A stretch of 45,195 nucleotides of DNA from a virus, in IMG/VR virus record IMGVR_UViG_3300044712_000404, positions 1-45,195 of that record, one strand, 5' to 3'. Position numbers and translations under genes: made by a program. The notes beneath the pieces were generated by a model that did no database searches, was not told where the DNA came from, and worked only from the letters and a program-made list of their open reading frames with translations. Positions 9,701 through 16,563 of the stretch are shown piece after piece (the first letter of the stretch is position 1; each line of letters opens with the position of its first letter).

Positions 9701-9731
9701 GGCGGCCCTGCGGGGTGTAGCTGCTGGTCAT
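6702..9731 (-). CDS. gp15-like internal virion protein with lysozyme-like and degenerate M23-like domains
   Basis: The protein has 1009 residues, against 747 for T7 gp15, in the gene 15 position. Residues 1 to about 690 are mainly helical and charged, as in gp15 ejection proteins. Residues about 715-845 look lysozyme-like (LGAFAQELGRLEGG, HHVGMYQFQLGKG, FINEWEAGNKM). Residues about 885-995 resemble an M23 peptidase beta-fold (QPGVDIFF, GYGNYVVIE, LKSHLDSVSV, GTIIGKQGSTGRTSPGG). The Asp of the usual HxxxD motif and the His of the YAHL-type motif have counterparts. The first His (here within QPGVD) and the HLH motif (here IASIDF) do not, so the domain may be inactive. The lysozyme-like domain may open peptidoglycan during DNA entry, replacing the one normally on gp16. 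Confidence 0.8.
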   Translation of the reverse strand: MTSSYTPQGRRVGLDGPSAVGFQPVQTYDTSERVLAARTEQIRNQGIVNEQGLEALATFSKTALDFLVDRQKGINENTRLEYLTKALNGDIAPTPEAVESYQEGVTKLKTAAYGERAALNELEEVDKEAAVEIRERDPVLTGWAAYGDAQGRALRAKMNAPMLALMMSSQEKTISVPTEDGGSELISPAEARERGPAAFNAAWEVTLRAWTREMGIERVNPILLVESVTPAVIEMRTRLLADSLEATAKRQQAEVRDQYLNILGAEINSLDSSNPEAVSAFIQKATLEGKTALGLKNQGEANKEVVTLIGQLAVTRGDPVLLDNIKAAVVNPKDPNGVTFGDHPVYGPILADFTEKVEARRQARAQDMEKLNKDEVGQVLTGFEIDVAQANDPSDFEAIRSKAIAILQGMGTPAAQEGIAQLLGQEFKGRENFLLSIENRLKQGDKSITKRMIEKQVTLGNLPSNAMGLLGRFFPTDAVDGIIEDMRSTVSQSATSALARGIALDGANPDLIQGLATRRNQLVGETLEALRKFVAQKPDASRDQINQFVENLIEAAVTKDPRFQAKPGSPDKPLVPVWGKPLVNGVVPPHPGGPSARPGAVDFSSIPGIEIRGGRPVDNYGGALGEAQKQLEQGRNLSADMEARAKASGLTRTAFLASQQGQEVLEQASIRANAVLDNPRATPIQIAAAKRQLAYIRENKRTVSPTGGPQGAPELSGALGAFAQELGRLEGGAKAWEASNFGGAGDNPEGRPGLTRMTINQILKLPDHHVGMYQFQLGKGRTLELLKNKLGLTGNEPLTPELQNRMFTELMFGGWKRPELTAYLNGGTDLAAAERAFINEWEAGNKMNLREWLPKIRAQRLRQQSTAPRVRLSRANVLSINLEEPGKDRFQPGVDIFFKDGQFPSLVEGRVKEVSFEAGYGNYVVIETTDPVTGEVYDVLKSHLDSVSVTEGSRVSVGTIIGKQGSTGRTSPGGIASIDFLARAPKGSGSQTPYRRWRQERERVLSQIR

Positions 9732-9737
9732 GAGACG

Positions 9738-10343
9738 TCACACGGTGGGCTTGACTGGGGGCTGGAGGTCGTTATAGAGGCCGTAGCCGCCGAGGGCTGC
9801 CCCTCCAAGGCCGCTGATGAGGCCCAGAGGGCTTGGTCCTGGCTGGCGCACAGGGGCCGGCCCGATGGCACTGAAGGCCGTGTTGGTGGCCGAGCGGGTC
9901 TGGTTGTAGGTGCTCTCGATGGCCTGGAAGTAGTCGTCCTGGGCGAACCCGAGGTTCAGGCCGAGCACAGCCAGGTCACGGCCGTACTCCCGGTTCGGGT
10001 CCATCGAGATCAGGCCGATCGACCGACCGGTCTTCCCGGAGGCCTGGATCGAGCCAGCTGCCCTCTGGGCCTCCAGCTTGAGCTTGTCCGCCTCGATCGC
10101 GGCCTGCTGGTACTTGGCCCGGAGCTTCACCTGCTCGGACATGTAGGCTCGCTGGGCGGCCACCTGGTTGAGCTCCTGCTGGCGGTTGAATGCCTGCTGC
10201 TGCTGGGTGTAGGCGGCCTGCTGGGCCTCGTACTGGGCGTTGACCTGGGCCTGCTGGTTGGAATAGCTGCCGATGGTGCCGACCGCAGTCGTGACCGCAG
10301 AGGCTACACCGAGGACGAGGGCTGGGGCAATTGGTGCGCACAT
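9738..10343 (-). CDS. Internal virion protein (T7 gp14-like)
   Basis: The protein has 201 residues, close to T7 gp14 (196). I take the start at Met of MCAPIAPALVLG because this gives the usual short hydrophobic N-terminus and a 40-nt overlap with the upstream gene. An upstream in-frame extension is low-complexity and overlaps that gene much further. The hydrophobic N-terminus (ALVLGVASAVTTAVGTIG) is followed by a long Gln/Ala-rich helix (YEAQQAAYTQQQQAFNRQQE) and a glycine-rich end (GLISGLGGAALGGYG). It probably forms the outer-membrane part of the DNA ejection conduit together with the gp15- and gp16-like proteins. The synteny is complete. Confidence 0.83.
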   Translation of the reverse strand: MCAPIAPALVLGVASAVTTAVGTIGSYSNQQAQVNAQYEAQQAAYTQQQQAFNRQQELNQVAAQRAYMSEQVKLRAKYQQAAIEADKLKLEAQRAAGSIQASGKTGRSIGLISMDPNREYGRDLAVLGLNLGFAQDDYFQAIESTYNQTRSATNTAFSAIGPAPVRQPGPSPLGLISGLGGAALGGYGLYNDLQPPVKPTV

Positions 10344-10780
10344 AGCTCGAAGGGAACGAATAGGGAGGATGGATGCTCTGGCCCGACCTTGAATCCGAGC
10401 ATCTTCAAGAGACGGAGGTGGTGGTAGTTGCGCTTGTAGGCCTGATGCTTGAGACACTGGAACTGCTGGAGCTGCTCCGACACCCATCCCTTGGCCTGCT
10501 TGACGAACGAGACGGGCTCGGTCCGGCAGTAGCTGGTTGTGAGGAGCCAGGGAGAGCCCTCCCAGCCGTACTGGTCGAGTGGGACCACGCCAGCAATCCC
10601 GGCCAGGAAGCCATCCCGGTCGAAGATGCTGATGGCCTGCAGGCTGCTGTGGATGCCCTGGAGGATGGAGTCCTCCGGGTCCAGCTGGCTGGCAGCGAGC
10701 TCCTCTCGATCGGCAGGTGTGAGCAGCATGGCCAGGCCGATGCCGTCCTGGATGGTCGCAGGCTTCGAGGTGTAGGCCAT
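10304..10780 (-). CDS. gp13-like protein (GNAT-like fold, DUF2833-type)
   Basis: The protein has 158 residues, starting at an ATG that overlaps the stop of the tail tubular B gene (TGATG). It contains SLQAISIFDRDGFLAGIAG and EGSPWLLTTSYC, a pattern of short beta strands seen in the small T7 gp13-like family (DUF2833), whose fold resembles GNAT acetyltransferases. In T7 gp13 helps virion morphogenesis and is not known to acetylate. The C-terminal part is a helix-rich YKRNYHHLRLLKMLGFK motif, as is usual in GNAT-like proteins, where the last helix is followed by a strand. Position between genes 12 and 14 supports the call. Confidence 0.75.
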   Translation of the reverse strand: MAYTSKPATIQDGIGLAMLLTPADREELAASQLDPEDSILQGIHSSLQAISIFDRDGFLAGIAGVVPLDQYGWEGSPWLLTTSYCRTEPVSFVKQAKGWVSEQLQQFQCLKHQAYKRNYHHLRLLKMLGFKVGPEHPSSLFVPFELCAHQLPQPSSSV

Positions 10781-13521
10781 CAGATGGAGCGGACTCCTTG
10801 GTTGTTGTAGGTACCCTCCCATGTTACCGAATCCACGGACACCGGGAAGGGGAATGGGGCCAGGATCGTGACCTCGGTCTGGTTGCCGGCGGCCAGGACA
10901 GGCACGACCGGCTCCCCGCTGCGGACCAGGGGCAGGGTGTTGGGGATGTAGGCCCCGGCCACCTTCTGCTCGAGGGTCACCGTGTAGGGGGCCCGGCCCA
11001 GGCTCTGGACCTGGACCTGGAAGGGACCCTGGCGGGAGGAGAAGTTGAGGCGGTGGATGATCGGGATGTTGCGGGTGTCCTTGATGCTGGAGATCAGCTC
11101 ACCGGTGGCACGGTCCTGACGGGAGGTCACGTAGAAGTAGGGCATCAGGGCCTCGGCCTCGAACCGGAAGCCCACCGCAAACCGGCTGGCACTCAGGTTC
11201 CCAGGGACGCTCATGTAGTACCGCAGGCCAGAAGGCTGCAGCGGGTCGTAGGTCATAGGACCGGACACCACGTAACCCGGGTTCACGGTCTCAACGGTGA
11301 CAGCCTCAGGAGCCAGGTCCGGGAAGAACCGGTAGACCTGGGGGAAGCCGATCCTGGTCTGGTTGAGATCCGCGTCGTAGAAGGTGTCCGCATCGTAGCT
11401 GAAGCCATCCAGGCGCACGTCGATGGGCTCACCCTCGAACAGGAGCGGACCCAGGGCCCCGTACTGCTCGATGGCACAGCTCATGAGCACCACCACCGTG
11501 GGATCCTCAGGGGAGGTCACGGCACAGGTGAGGGTGTTGTTGGAGAAGAAGTGAGCCTGGATCTCTCCTGGAAGCCTCCACCTGAACCAGGCAGCCTGCT
11601 GCCGGCCCACACCGGGCACGTCGTAGAACTTGAAGCAGTAGAGCGAGGCGGGATCCTGCCGGCTGTGGAGGACCACCATCGAGGAAGTGGAGGAGGCCTC
11701 CATCCGGGTCAGGTTGGGAGGGATGTAGTTGGGGATGGACCTGGTGATGTCGGCCGTCTGAGACCGGGTGACCTCGGCCGTGGCGTCGAAGCGTGCTTCC
11801 AGGAGGCCCGACGAGTTGATCGTCTGGGTGGCCACCATGAAGCTCTGGCCCAGGTTGGCCGGCTTGATCCGGTTGTTCATCTCGAAGCTGCTCACAGCCA
11901 CGAGCTCAGCTGTCCGGCTGGAGAAGCTCTCCGTGTTGGTCTGGAGGCTGTACTGGTCGCTGTCCGCGAAGCAGATCAGGCCGTCTCCCCGGGGGACCAT
12001 GTAGTTGAAGTGAATGGGCTTCTCGCTGCCCGCAGACAGGTCGATCGGGTCGCTGTCCAGGATCGTACTGACCGTGGACCTGAAGAAGTTGAAGTAGTTG
12101 CCTGCCTCGGAGGCAATCACGTTGCCGCCAGACGCCAGCACCAGGCGGTTCTGGAAGAAGGCCATGCCGTCGATCTGGGAGCCCTTGAAGGAGGCGAACT
12201 TGTTGGTCTTCGAGTCCCCCACCTCACGATCTACCCAGTAGACCTTGAGGAACTCCTCGACGTCTCCGGTGACGGTCTTGATCCCGGTCACCCGGAACGT
12301 GTCGCCCACCTCGTTCGTGACGATGTCGTCCACGAGGTAGCCCTTACCCGGCCTGGCGATTGAGACCGCGGTGACTTCCCCGTTCGTGTCGGTGTCCTCC
12401 ACCCGCAAGCGGAGGCCCTGTCCAGATCCGTTCTCCGTGTAGAAGCTCTGGCCGGAGAGGTATCGCCCCCGGGTGCCACTCTCGACCGAGGCAGAGGTGA
12501 CGACCCCCTCCACGGTGTAGGTGGCGTCCTCAGGCTCGGCGTCGATCAGGCCAAGGGCCCGGAAGACCCAGGTGCTGTCCGGCAGCCTCACAAGCCCGTG
12601 AGGCATGGTGTCGACATCGTAGCCGTTCTTGGTCTTGGGAGCAATGGTCTCCTCCCAGACGCCTACGCCCTTGAGCTCGTCGCCATCGGTCTTGAAGACC
12701 ACCCAGTAGTCATCGCCCTCGGACTTGTCACCGCTCAAGACCTGCATCCTGGCGTTGTTGATGAACTGCCGTGGAAGCTGGGCGATGGTGTTGACCTTGC
12801 CCTTGAAGGCTTCGATGGCAGAGCCGCTGTTGCCGGCTGTCACGGTGATGCTGAAGTCCTCCTCGTCCTCCCGCGTCACGTAGAGGTAGTTGCCGATGAT
12901 CACCGAGGACATGGTGCCGTCGTTGAGCTGAGTCGAGAGGCCTTCGATCAGGTCCTCCAGGCTCAGACGGACGGCAGCATCATCGGTCGTGCTGTAGGAG
13001 TAGGTGCCCACCCCCTGGATCTCGATCTTGTACTTGGTGTTGTAGGCCACCGAGTTGATGGTGACCGCGGCGAAGGGGACATCAGCCGGGCTCTCCAGCT
13101 CGGTCCCCCTCACGTTCACCGTGCGATTCACGACCAGCGTGTAGTCGCCCAGGGTGAGCAGCTCGATGTCGTCGTCCACACTGTGGGCCAGGTACTCTCG
13201 GGCAGAGGGACCGATCGGCAGGACCGTCTGGCGCTGGCCGGACTGGCCATCCCATACCCTGATCATGTCGGAGGAGGCCGTCCGACCCATCTGCACGATG
13301 TACTTCTCATCGTCGTCGCGGTCGACCCAGCCCCACTTGCCGTCCACCAGGGCTCCCTCGAGCTGGCGGATGTGCTTGAACCCAGGCCTCTTGGCAAGGC
13401 CGAAGGTGGGGTCGGGAAGGAAGTCGTCACAGGTGACCAGCTGCCCAGGGAGCTTCAGGGAGTCGGGCTGCTGGGACACGCCGCCGACGAGGTTTGGGAT
13501 CTTCTGGGAGACAGCAGGCAT
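10780..13521 (-). CDS. Tail tubular protein B / nozzle (T7 gp12-like)
   Basis: The protein has 913 residues, against 794 for T7 gp12. The N-terminus (PNLVGGVSQQPDSLKLPGQ and PTFGLAKRPGFKHI) is the hallmark of gp12-type nozzle proteins. These form the beta-propeller-rich lower tail tube through which DNA leaves. Further typical elements are YIVQMG and WVDRDDDEKY near the start, and FFQNRLVLASG in the middle, a conserved gp12 motif. An additional beta-rich insert at about 330-400 (YTVEGVVTSASVESG, GLRLRVEDTDTNGE) probably accounts for the extra length. The gene is separated from tail tubular A by three bases. Confidence 0.93.
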   Translation of the reverse strand: MPAVSQKIPNLVGGVSQQPDSLKLPGQLVTCDDFLPDPTFGLAKRPGFKHIRQLEGALVDGKWGWVDRDDDEKYIVQMGRTASSDMIRVWDGQSGQRQTVLPIGPSAREYLAHSVDDDIELLTLGDYTLVVNRTVNVRGTELESPADVPFAAVTINSVAYNTKYKIEIQGVGTYSYSTTDDAAVRLSLEDLIEGLSTQLNDGTMSSVIIGNYLYVTREDEEDFSITVTAGNSGSAIEAFKGKVNTIAQLPRQFINNARMQVLSGDKSEGDDYWVVFKTDGDELKGVGVWEETIAPKTKNGYDVDTMPHGLVRLPDSTWVFRALGLIDAEPEDATYTVEGVVTSASVESGTRGRYLSGQSFYTENGSGQGLRLRVEDTDTNGEVTAVSIARPGKGYLVDDIVTNEVGDTFRVTGIKTVTGDVEEFLKVYWVDREVGDSKTNKFASFKGSQIDGMAFFQNRLVLASGGNVIASEAGNYFNFFRSTVSTILDSDPIDLSAGSEKPIHFNYMVPRGDGLICFADSDQYSLQTNTESFSSRTAELVAVSSFEMNNRIKPANLGQSFMVATQTINSSGLLEARFDATAEVTRSQTADITRSIPNYIPPNLTRMEASSTSSMVVLHSRQDPASLYCFKFYDVPGVGRQQAAWFRWRLPGEIQAHFFSNNTLTCAVTSPEDPTVVVLMSCAIEQYGALGPLLFEGEPIDVRLDGFSYDADTFYDADLNQTRIGFPQVYRFFPDLAPEAVTVETVNPGYVVSGPMTYDPLQPSGLRYYMSVPGNLSASRFAVGFRFEAEALMPYFYVTSRQDRATGELISSIKDTRNIPIIHRLNFSSRQGPFQVQVQSLGRAPYTVTLEQKVAGAYIPNTLPLVRSGEPVVPVLAAGNQTEVTILAPFPFPVSVDSVTWEGTYNNQGVRSI

Positions 13522-13524
13522 GGG

Positions 13525-14124
13525 TTACCGGGCGATGACGTTGAAGGGTCGATAGTTGACTCCACCCTGGCGGCCCTTCTCCACGCCGAAGACGTTGTGG
13601 CGGCCGGTCGTGCAGTCGTAGGCCAGGCAGTTGGCCCGGAGCATGGCTTCGTCCTGGGCGTTGAAGGCCACCATCTCCTGGGAGCCGATCGTGCGGCCGG
13701 CGAAGGCCCGGGCAGCCCGCTGGGCGATGTAGGTGGCGAAGACCACGGGCAGGTCCTCATAGTCCACGTCCCAGACGATGTCGCAGCTGAGGGAGGTGCC
13801 CGAGCCCCAGTCGAAGGAGTGGCTCAGGAGGTCGTAGAGCTTGCCGTCCCTCTGGACAGCACGGAAGCGGTAGGCCGTGTCCTCCTGGTTGACGGAGAGA
13901 TTCAGGATGGACTCGGGGACCAGGATGTGGCCGTTGTTATCGGCGGCCAGGGACAGGCCCTTCTCGGAGTTGAAGTTCCAGCCCTCACCCAGCACCTCGA
14001 TCCGGGTGTTGTCCAGGATGAGCAGGGCGGAGGCGATCTCGGGGTTGCTTTCCTCCAGGCTGACCACGGGGGCCTGTCCGATGGAGGTCAACATGGTGTT
14101 GACAGCTTGGAGCTTGGTGGCCAT
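13525..14124 (-). CDS. Tail tubular protein A / adaptor (T7 gp11-like)
   Basis: The protein has 199 residues, almost the same as T7 gp11 (196). Diagnostic features are the start MATKLQAVNTMLTSIGQAPV, the EGWNFN motif and the PVVFATYIAQRAARAF helix. In the virion it forms the dodecameric ring that joins the portal to the nozzle. It is the first gene after the capsid gene and its terminator-like hairpin, exactly as in T7. The C-terminus (GGVNYRPFN) is also typical of this family. Confidence 0.93.
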   Translation of the reverse strand: MATKLQAVNTMLTSIGQAPVVSLEESNPEIASALLILDNTRIEVLGEGWNFNSEKGLSLAADNNGHILVPESILNLSVNQEDTAYRFRAVQRDGKLYDLLSHSFDWGSGTSLSCDIVWDVDYEDLPVVFATYIAQRAARAFAGRTIGSQEMVAFNAQDEAMLRANCLAYDCTTGRHNVFGVEKGRQGGVNYRPFNVIAR

Positions 14125-14162
14125 GGCAGTTGGGGGTACCGTTCTGGGTACGAAAGGAAAGA

Positions 14163-14188
14163 GGCCCAGGCTTGAATAAGCCCAGGCC
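14163..14188 (-). terminator. Hairpin after the capsid gene (T-phi-like terminator)
   Basis: On the minus strand the stem is GGCC-UG-GGCUU, the loop AUUC, and the return AAGCC-UG-GGCC, which gives an 11-bp stem with two wobble pairs. A pyrimidine-rich tract (CTCTTTCCTTTC) follows. T7 has its main late terminator at the same place, between genes 10 and 11. A second inverted repeat (CTCCT-AGCC-AACTT / AAGTT-AGGAG) lies just upstream, at about 14198-14241. Partial read-through would reduce tail gene expression relative to capsid. Confidence 0.72.
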
Positions 14189-14241
14189 GTATTAAAGGCA
14201 CCAACTCCTAACTTGGCGCAAATTAGAAGTTGGCTAGGAGG

Positions 14242-15258
14242 TCAGGCGACGTTGCGGAACTCGCCCGCCACGGAGACACGGACAGGGCCCGCACCCATGG
14301 CCAGACGGCCGACGATCACGTCACCCTGGTAGATGACCTTGGTGTCGGCGCCGGTGGTCTGGATGGCGGGACCGATGCCCTCGAGGACAGCAGCAGCATC
14401 CCGATGGTAGATCAGGCCGCAGCTGTTGTTGAACTCGGCAGGAGCACCGTAGTCGTTCCGCTCACCGTAGGTGCCGGAGCCACCGATGATCCGGGCCTCG
14501 ATCGCAGGGCCAGTGGGCGAGCCGTAGCGGCCCAGGAAGGGCACGTTGTTGCTGCGCTTGATGTTGATGCCAGCGATGCTGTAGAGGCCCTCACCGGAGT
14601 TCAGGTTGCCCTGGGAGTTGCCGTACTCGCGGTTGAGGATGTTGGTGTCGACCTGGCTGATCAGGGCGTAGTACTGCCGGGGGGACAGGACCGCATAGCG
14701 ACCGTCCTTGGGAGCAGCGATCTCGTCCAGACGGGCAGCGGCCTCGAAGAAGCCGTCCACCAGGGCCTGGGCGTTGTACTCCTGGTTGGCACCGATGTTG
14801 ATGCGGAAGCCGCCGGGTTCGCCGGTCACAGGAGCAGAGGCAGCCGCGGCCTTCGAGAGCACACGGCCCACGCGCCGGTCGTAGAACTCAGCCAGGGACT
14901 GGCCGATCTGACGGGCGATGGGGCCGCGCACATCGTATTGCGAGATGACCTCGTCCAGGCTGTAGACGAAGGCGGATGCCACGAGCAGGTCATCCAGCTC
15001 GATCGTGGTCTCGGCGGACGGGGGGTCACCAGAGCCGAGAATGGCGGTGCCTGGGGTGTGATACGCGGCGGTGATCCGGCCAGTGTGAATGAACTGGTGG
15101 GAGCGACCGTTGCGGATCTGCTTGTTGAGCACAGTCTCCTTGAAGATCGTCGCGTTGCGGAAGGCCTCGTAGACCTCGCCGCTGAAGAGCTTCAGGAAGA
15201 GTGCGCGCTGATCACCGGCCTTGTTAATCCGGCCGGGTTGGGTAACCGTGAAAGTCAT
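14242..15258 (-). CDS. Major capsid protein (T7 gp10A-like)
   Basis: The protein has 338 residues, against 345 for T7 gp10A. The N-terminus (MTFTVTQPGRINKAGDQRAL) and the FLKLFSGEVYEAF motif are typical of gp10-type HK97-fold capsid proteins. So are YDVRGPIARQIGQSLAEFYD in the spine helix and GRYAVLSPRQYYALI. The gene is preceded by a 214-nt leader full of dyads and followed by a terminator-like hairpin, so it forms its own expression unit. No frameshifted gp10B-like extension is evident. Confidence 0.95.
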   Translation of the reverse strand: MTFTVTQPGRINKAGDQRALFLKLFSGEVYEAFRNATIFKETVLNKQIRNGRSHQFIHTGRITAAYHTPGTAILGSGDPPSAETTIELDDLLVASAFVYSLDEVISQYDVRGPIARQIGQSLAEFYDRRVGRVLSKAAAASAPVTGEPGGFRINIGANQEYNAQALVDGFFEAAARLDEIAAPKDGRYAVLSPRQYYALISQVDTNILNREYGNSQGNLNSGEGLYSIAGINIKRSNNVPFLGRYGSPTGPAIEARIIGGSGTYGERNDYGAPAEFNNSCGLIYHRDAAAVLEGIGPAIQTTGADTKVIYQGDVIVGRLAMGAGPVRVSVAGEFRNVA

Positions 15259-15286
15259 TGGAATCGAAAGGTGGGTTGGACCGTTC

Positions 15287-15300
15287 GACTAGCGCTAGTC
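15287..15300. repeat. Perfect 14-bp palindrome before the capsid gene
   Basis: GACTAGCGCTAGTC is its own reverse complement. It ends 29 bp upstream of the capsid start codon. It could be a protein-binding site or part of a leader hairpin. No function is known. Confidence 0.85.
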
Positions 15301-15306
15301 AGTAGA

Positions 15307-15347
15307 CGTGAAATTTCACGAAACGTGAAACTTCGGGAAACGTGAAA
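15307..15347. repeat. Three CGTGAAA iterons at 17-bp spacing
   Basis: CGTGAAA occurs at 15307-15313, 15324-15330 and 15341-15347. The first copy is half of a 14-bp palindrome (CGTGAAATTTCACG, 15307-15320). The segment 15314-15330 also forms a 7-bp hairpin, TTTCACG/CGTGAAA, with an AAA loop. The regular spacing suggests a binding array or alternative RNA hairpins. Confidence 0.85.
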
Positions 15348-15386
15348 AATTCAACGGGTATGGATTATCCACCGCAGTGGGTCCAA

Positions 15387-15424
15387 CCGAACGTTCGGCT
15401 GTTTTTGGTAAGGGGTGCCACCCC
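15387..15424 (-). other. Pair of hairpins in the capsid leader
   Basis: Positions 15412-15424 form GGGGT-GGC-ACCCC on the minus strand, and 15387-15398 is the palindrome CCGAACGTTCGG. The short run AAAAAC lies between them. They may be RNA-processing or terminator structures. Confidence 0.6.
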
Positions 15425-15427
15425 GAG

Positions 15428-15469
15428 ACCGGGGAGGGGAATCGAACCCCTCCTGAACACCATGCCGGT
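15428..15469 (-). other. tRNA T-arm-like hairpin just after the scaffold gene
   Basis: On the minus strand GGAGGGG-TTCGATT-CCCCTCC forms a 7-bp stem with a loop of T-arm type. It is enclosed by ACCGG/CCGGT. The structure looks like the 3' half of a tRNA, but no D-arm or convincing anticodon arm can be drawn. It starts immediately after the scaffold stop codon. Confidence 0.6.
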
Positions 15470-15472
15470 GGA

Positions 15473-16324
15473 TTACAGCAGATCGCCAGACACAGCCAGC
15501 CTTTCCTCCACATCCAGCCTGAACGCGGGGTCCTGCTGGTAGCGGGGATTGCTGAGATCACGCCTCAGTTCGGCCTCGCTGCGGTAGGCCTTGACCTTGG
15601 GGGCCTTGGCCACGGCTCCGGTGACCGGCTCACCGTCGAAGCCGACAGCTTGCTTGTAGCGGGTCGTCAGGGCCTCCACGGCGAACTGGGTGGCCGCCTT
15701 GTTGCCGGACTGGACCACCGCGTCGTAGCTGGCCTTGTCCTCCTCGGAGAGGTTCTCGGCAGCCCACGCCAGGGCCTTGTTGTAGGCATCCTGCCCACCG
15801 ACCCGGTTTACGATAGCGGTGGCCTCCTCGTCCGAGAGGGGCTTGGCGGGGGGAGCCTGGGCCTGGAGAGCCTGCCAGGCCTGGATCAGGTCGGCGGAGG
15901 GCAGGGCCTCGAGCTTCTGGAGGGTCTCGGGGGTGAGCTTGCCCTCGGAGGCGTAGAACTCCTCAGAGGCCTCCCGGAGGGCCTGGAAGGCGGGTGTTTC
16001 CTCCGTCTCCTGGGATTCCCCCTCCGACTGCTCAGAGGCGCCTTCCTGGTCCTCCTGGGCCTCATCTGCGGGCTCCTCGCCCTTGGCCTGCTTCAGGCGG
16101 TACTCGACCTCCTTCTGCATCAGGGCGTAGACCTCGGCGGCCGACTTGCCCTGGTACTTCTCGGGTAGCTGGGCAAGCTCGGCTTCCTGGGCCTCACGGG
16201 CCCGCTGGAAGATGGCCTCCTCGTCAGCCTCGAGCTCGGCGGTCAGGCGCTCGCCGGTGGCCAGGGCCTCCTGCTCGCGGGCCAGTCGTTGGGCTTCTTC
16301 GATCTCGTCGTTGATGGCGGTCAT
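15473..16324 (-). CDS. Capsid assembly scaffold (T7 gp9-like)
   Basis: The protein has 283 residues and is strongly acidic (307 residues in T7 gp9). It is almost entirely Glu/Ala/Gln-rich helix with a disordered acidic middle (EEPADEAQEDQEGASEQSEG). The C-terminal segment KVKAYRSEAELRRDLSNPRY with DPAFRLDVEERL is the conserved capsid-binding region of gp9-type scaffolds. It directs procapsid assembly around the portal and is released before packaging. It lies between the portal and capsid genes, as in T7. The start overlaps the preceding small gene by 4 nt (ATGA). Confidence 0.92.
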   Translation of the reverse strand: MTAINDEIEEAQRLAREQEALATGERLTAELEADEEAIFQRAREAQEAELAQLPEKYQGKSAAEVYALMQKEVEYRLKQAKGEEPADEAQEDQEGASEQSEGESQETEETPAFQALREASEEFYASEGKLTPETLQKLEALPSADLIQAWQALQAQAPPAKPLSDEEATAIVNRVGGQDAYNKALAWAAENLSEEDKASYDAVVQSGNKAATQFAVEALTTRYKQAVGFDGEPVTGAVAKAPKVKAYRSEAELRRDLSNPRYQQDPAFRLDVEERLAVSGDLL

Positions 16325-16563
16325 GTGGTGGGTTCAGAGTTGGTTTCGAGCCGGGCCGACCCAAAGGCGGGGGTCTTGACCAGCTCCCTGGCCCCGATCA
16401 TCGGCTTGCCAACCCGGTTCTTGACCTTGGGCTTGCCGACGAGGGGGCGACTTGTGGAGCGCACGGTCAGCTCGATCGGCTCGTCAGTGGGGAGCGGTGT
16501 GAGCTCAACCGGCGCCTCCGGCTGCTGGAGCTGGAGCGGCGGGGGCTTGGACTGCCTGGACAT
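16321..16563 (-). CDS. Small proline-rich protein between portal and scaffold genes
   Basis: This 80-residue protein starts at an ATG that overlaps the 3' end of the portal gene by 59 nt and ends four bases inside the scaffold gene. The first half is Pro/Gln-rich (QSKPPPLQLQQPEAPVEL) and the second half basic (GKPKVKNRVGKPMIGAREL). I do not recognise a family. Its place inside the head operon suggests a minor structural or assembly role. The start is chosen as the first ATG; an in-frame start 18 nt upstream is also possible. Confidence 0.65.
   Translation of the reverse strand: MSRQSKPPPLQLQQPEAPVELTPLPTDEPIELTVRSTSRPLVGKPKVKNRVGKPMIGARELVKTPAFGSARLETNSEPTT

Larger units (their letters stand above)
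15259..15472 (-). promoter_or_regulatory. Structured leader between scaffold and capsid genes
   Basis: This 214-nt stretch has no coding potential but is unusually rich in dyads. In transcription order they are a long hairpin (15469-15428), a GGGGT/ACCCC hairpin (15424-15412), a 12-bp palindrome (15398-15387), CGTGAAA iterons with 17-bp spacing (15347-15307) and a 14-bp palindrome (15300-15287) just before the capsid start. T7 has its strongest class III promoter at this place. I see no copy of the 37-nt promoter-like element found elsewhere in this genome, so control here may differ. Confidence 0.6.

Noticed and set aside
15425-15475. A complete tRNA gene
   Set aside because: Only a T-arm-like hairpin is present. 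No D-arm, anticodon arm or 7-bp acceptor stem can be formed with the flanking bases.
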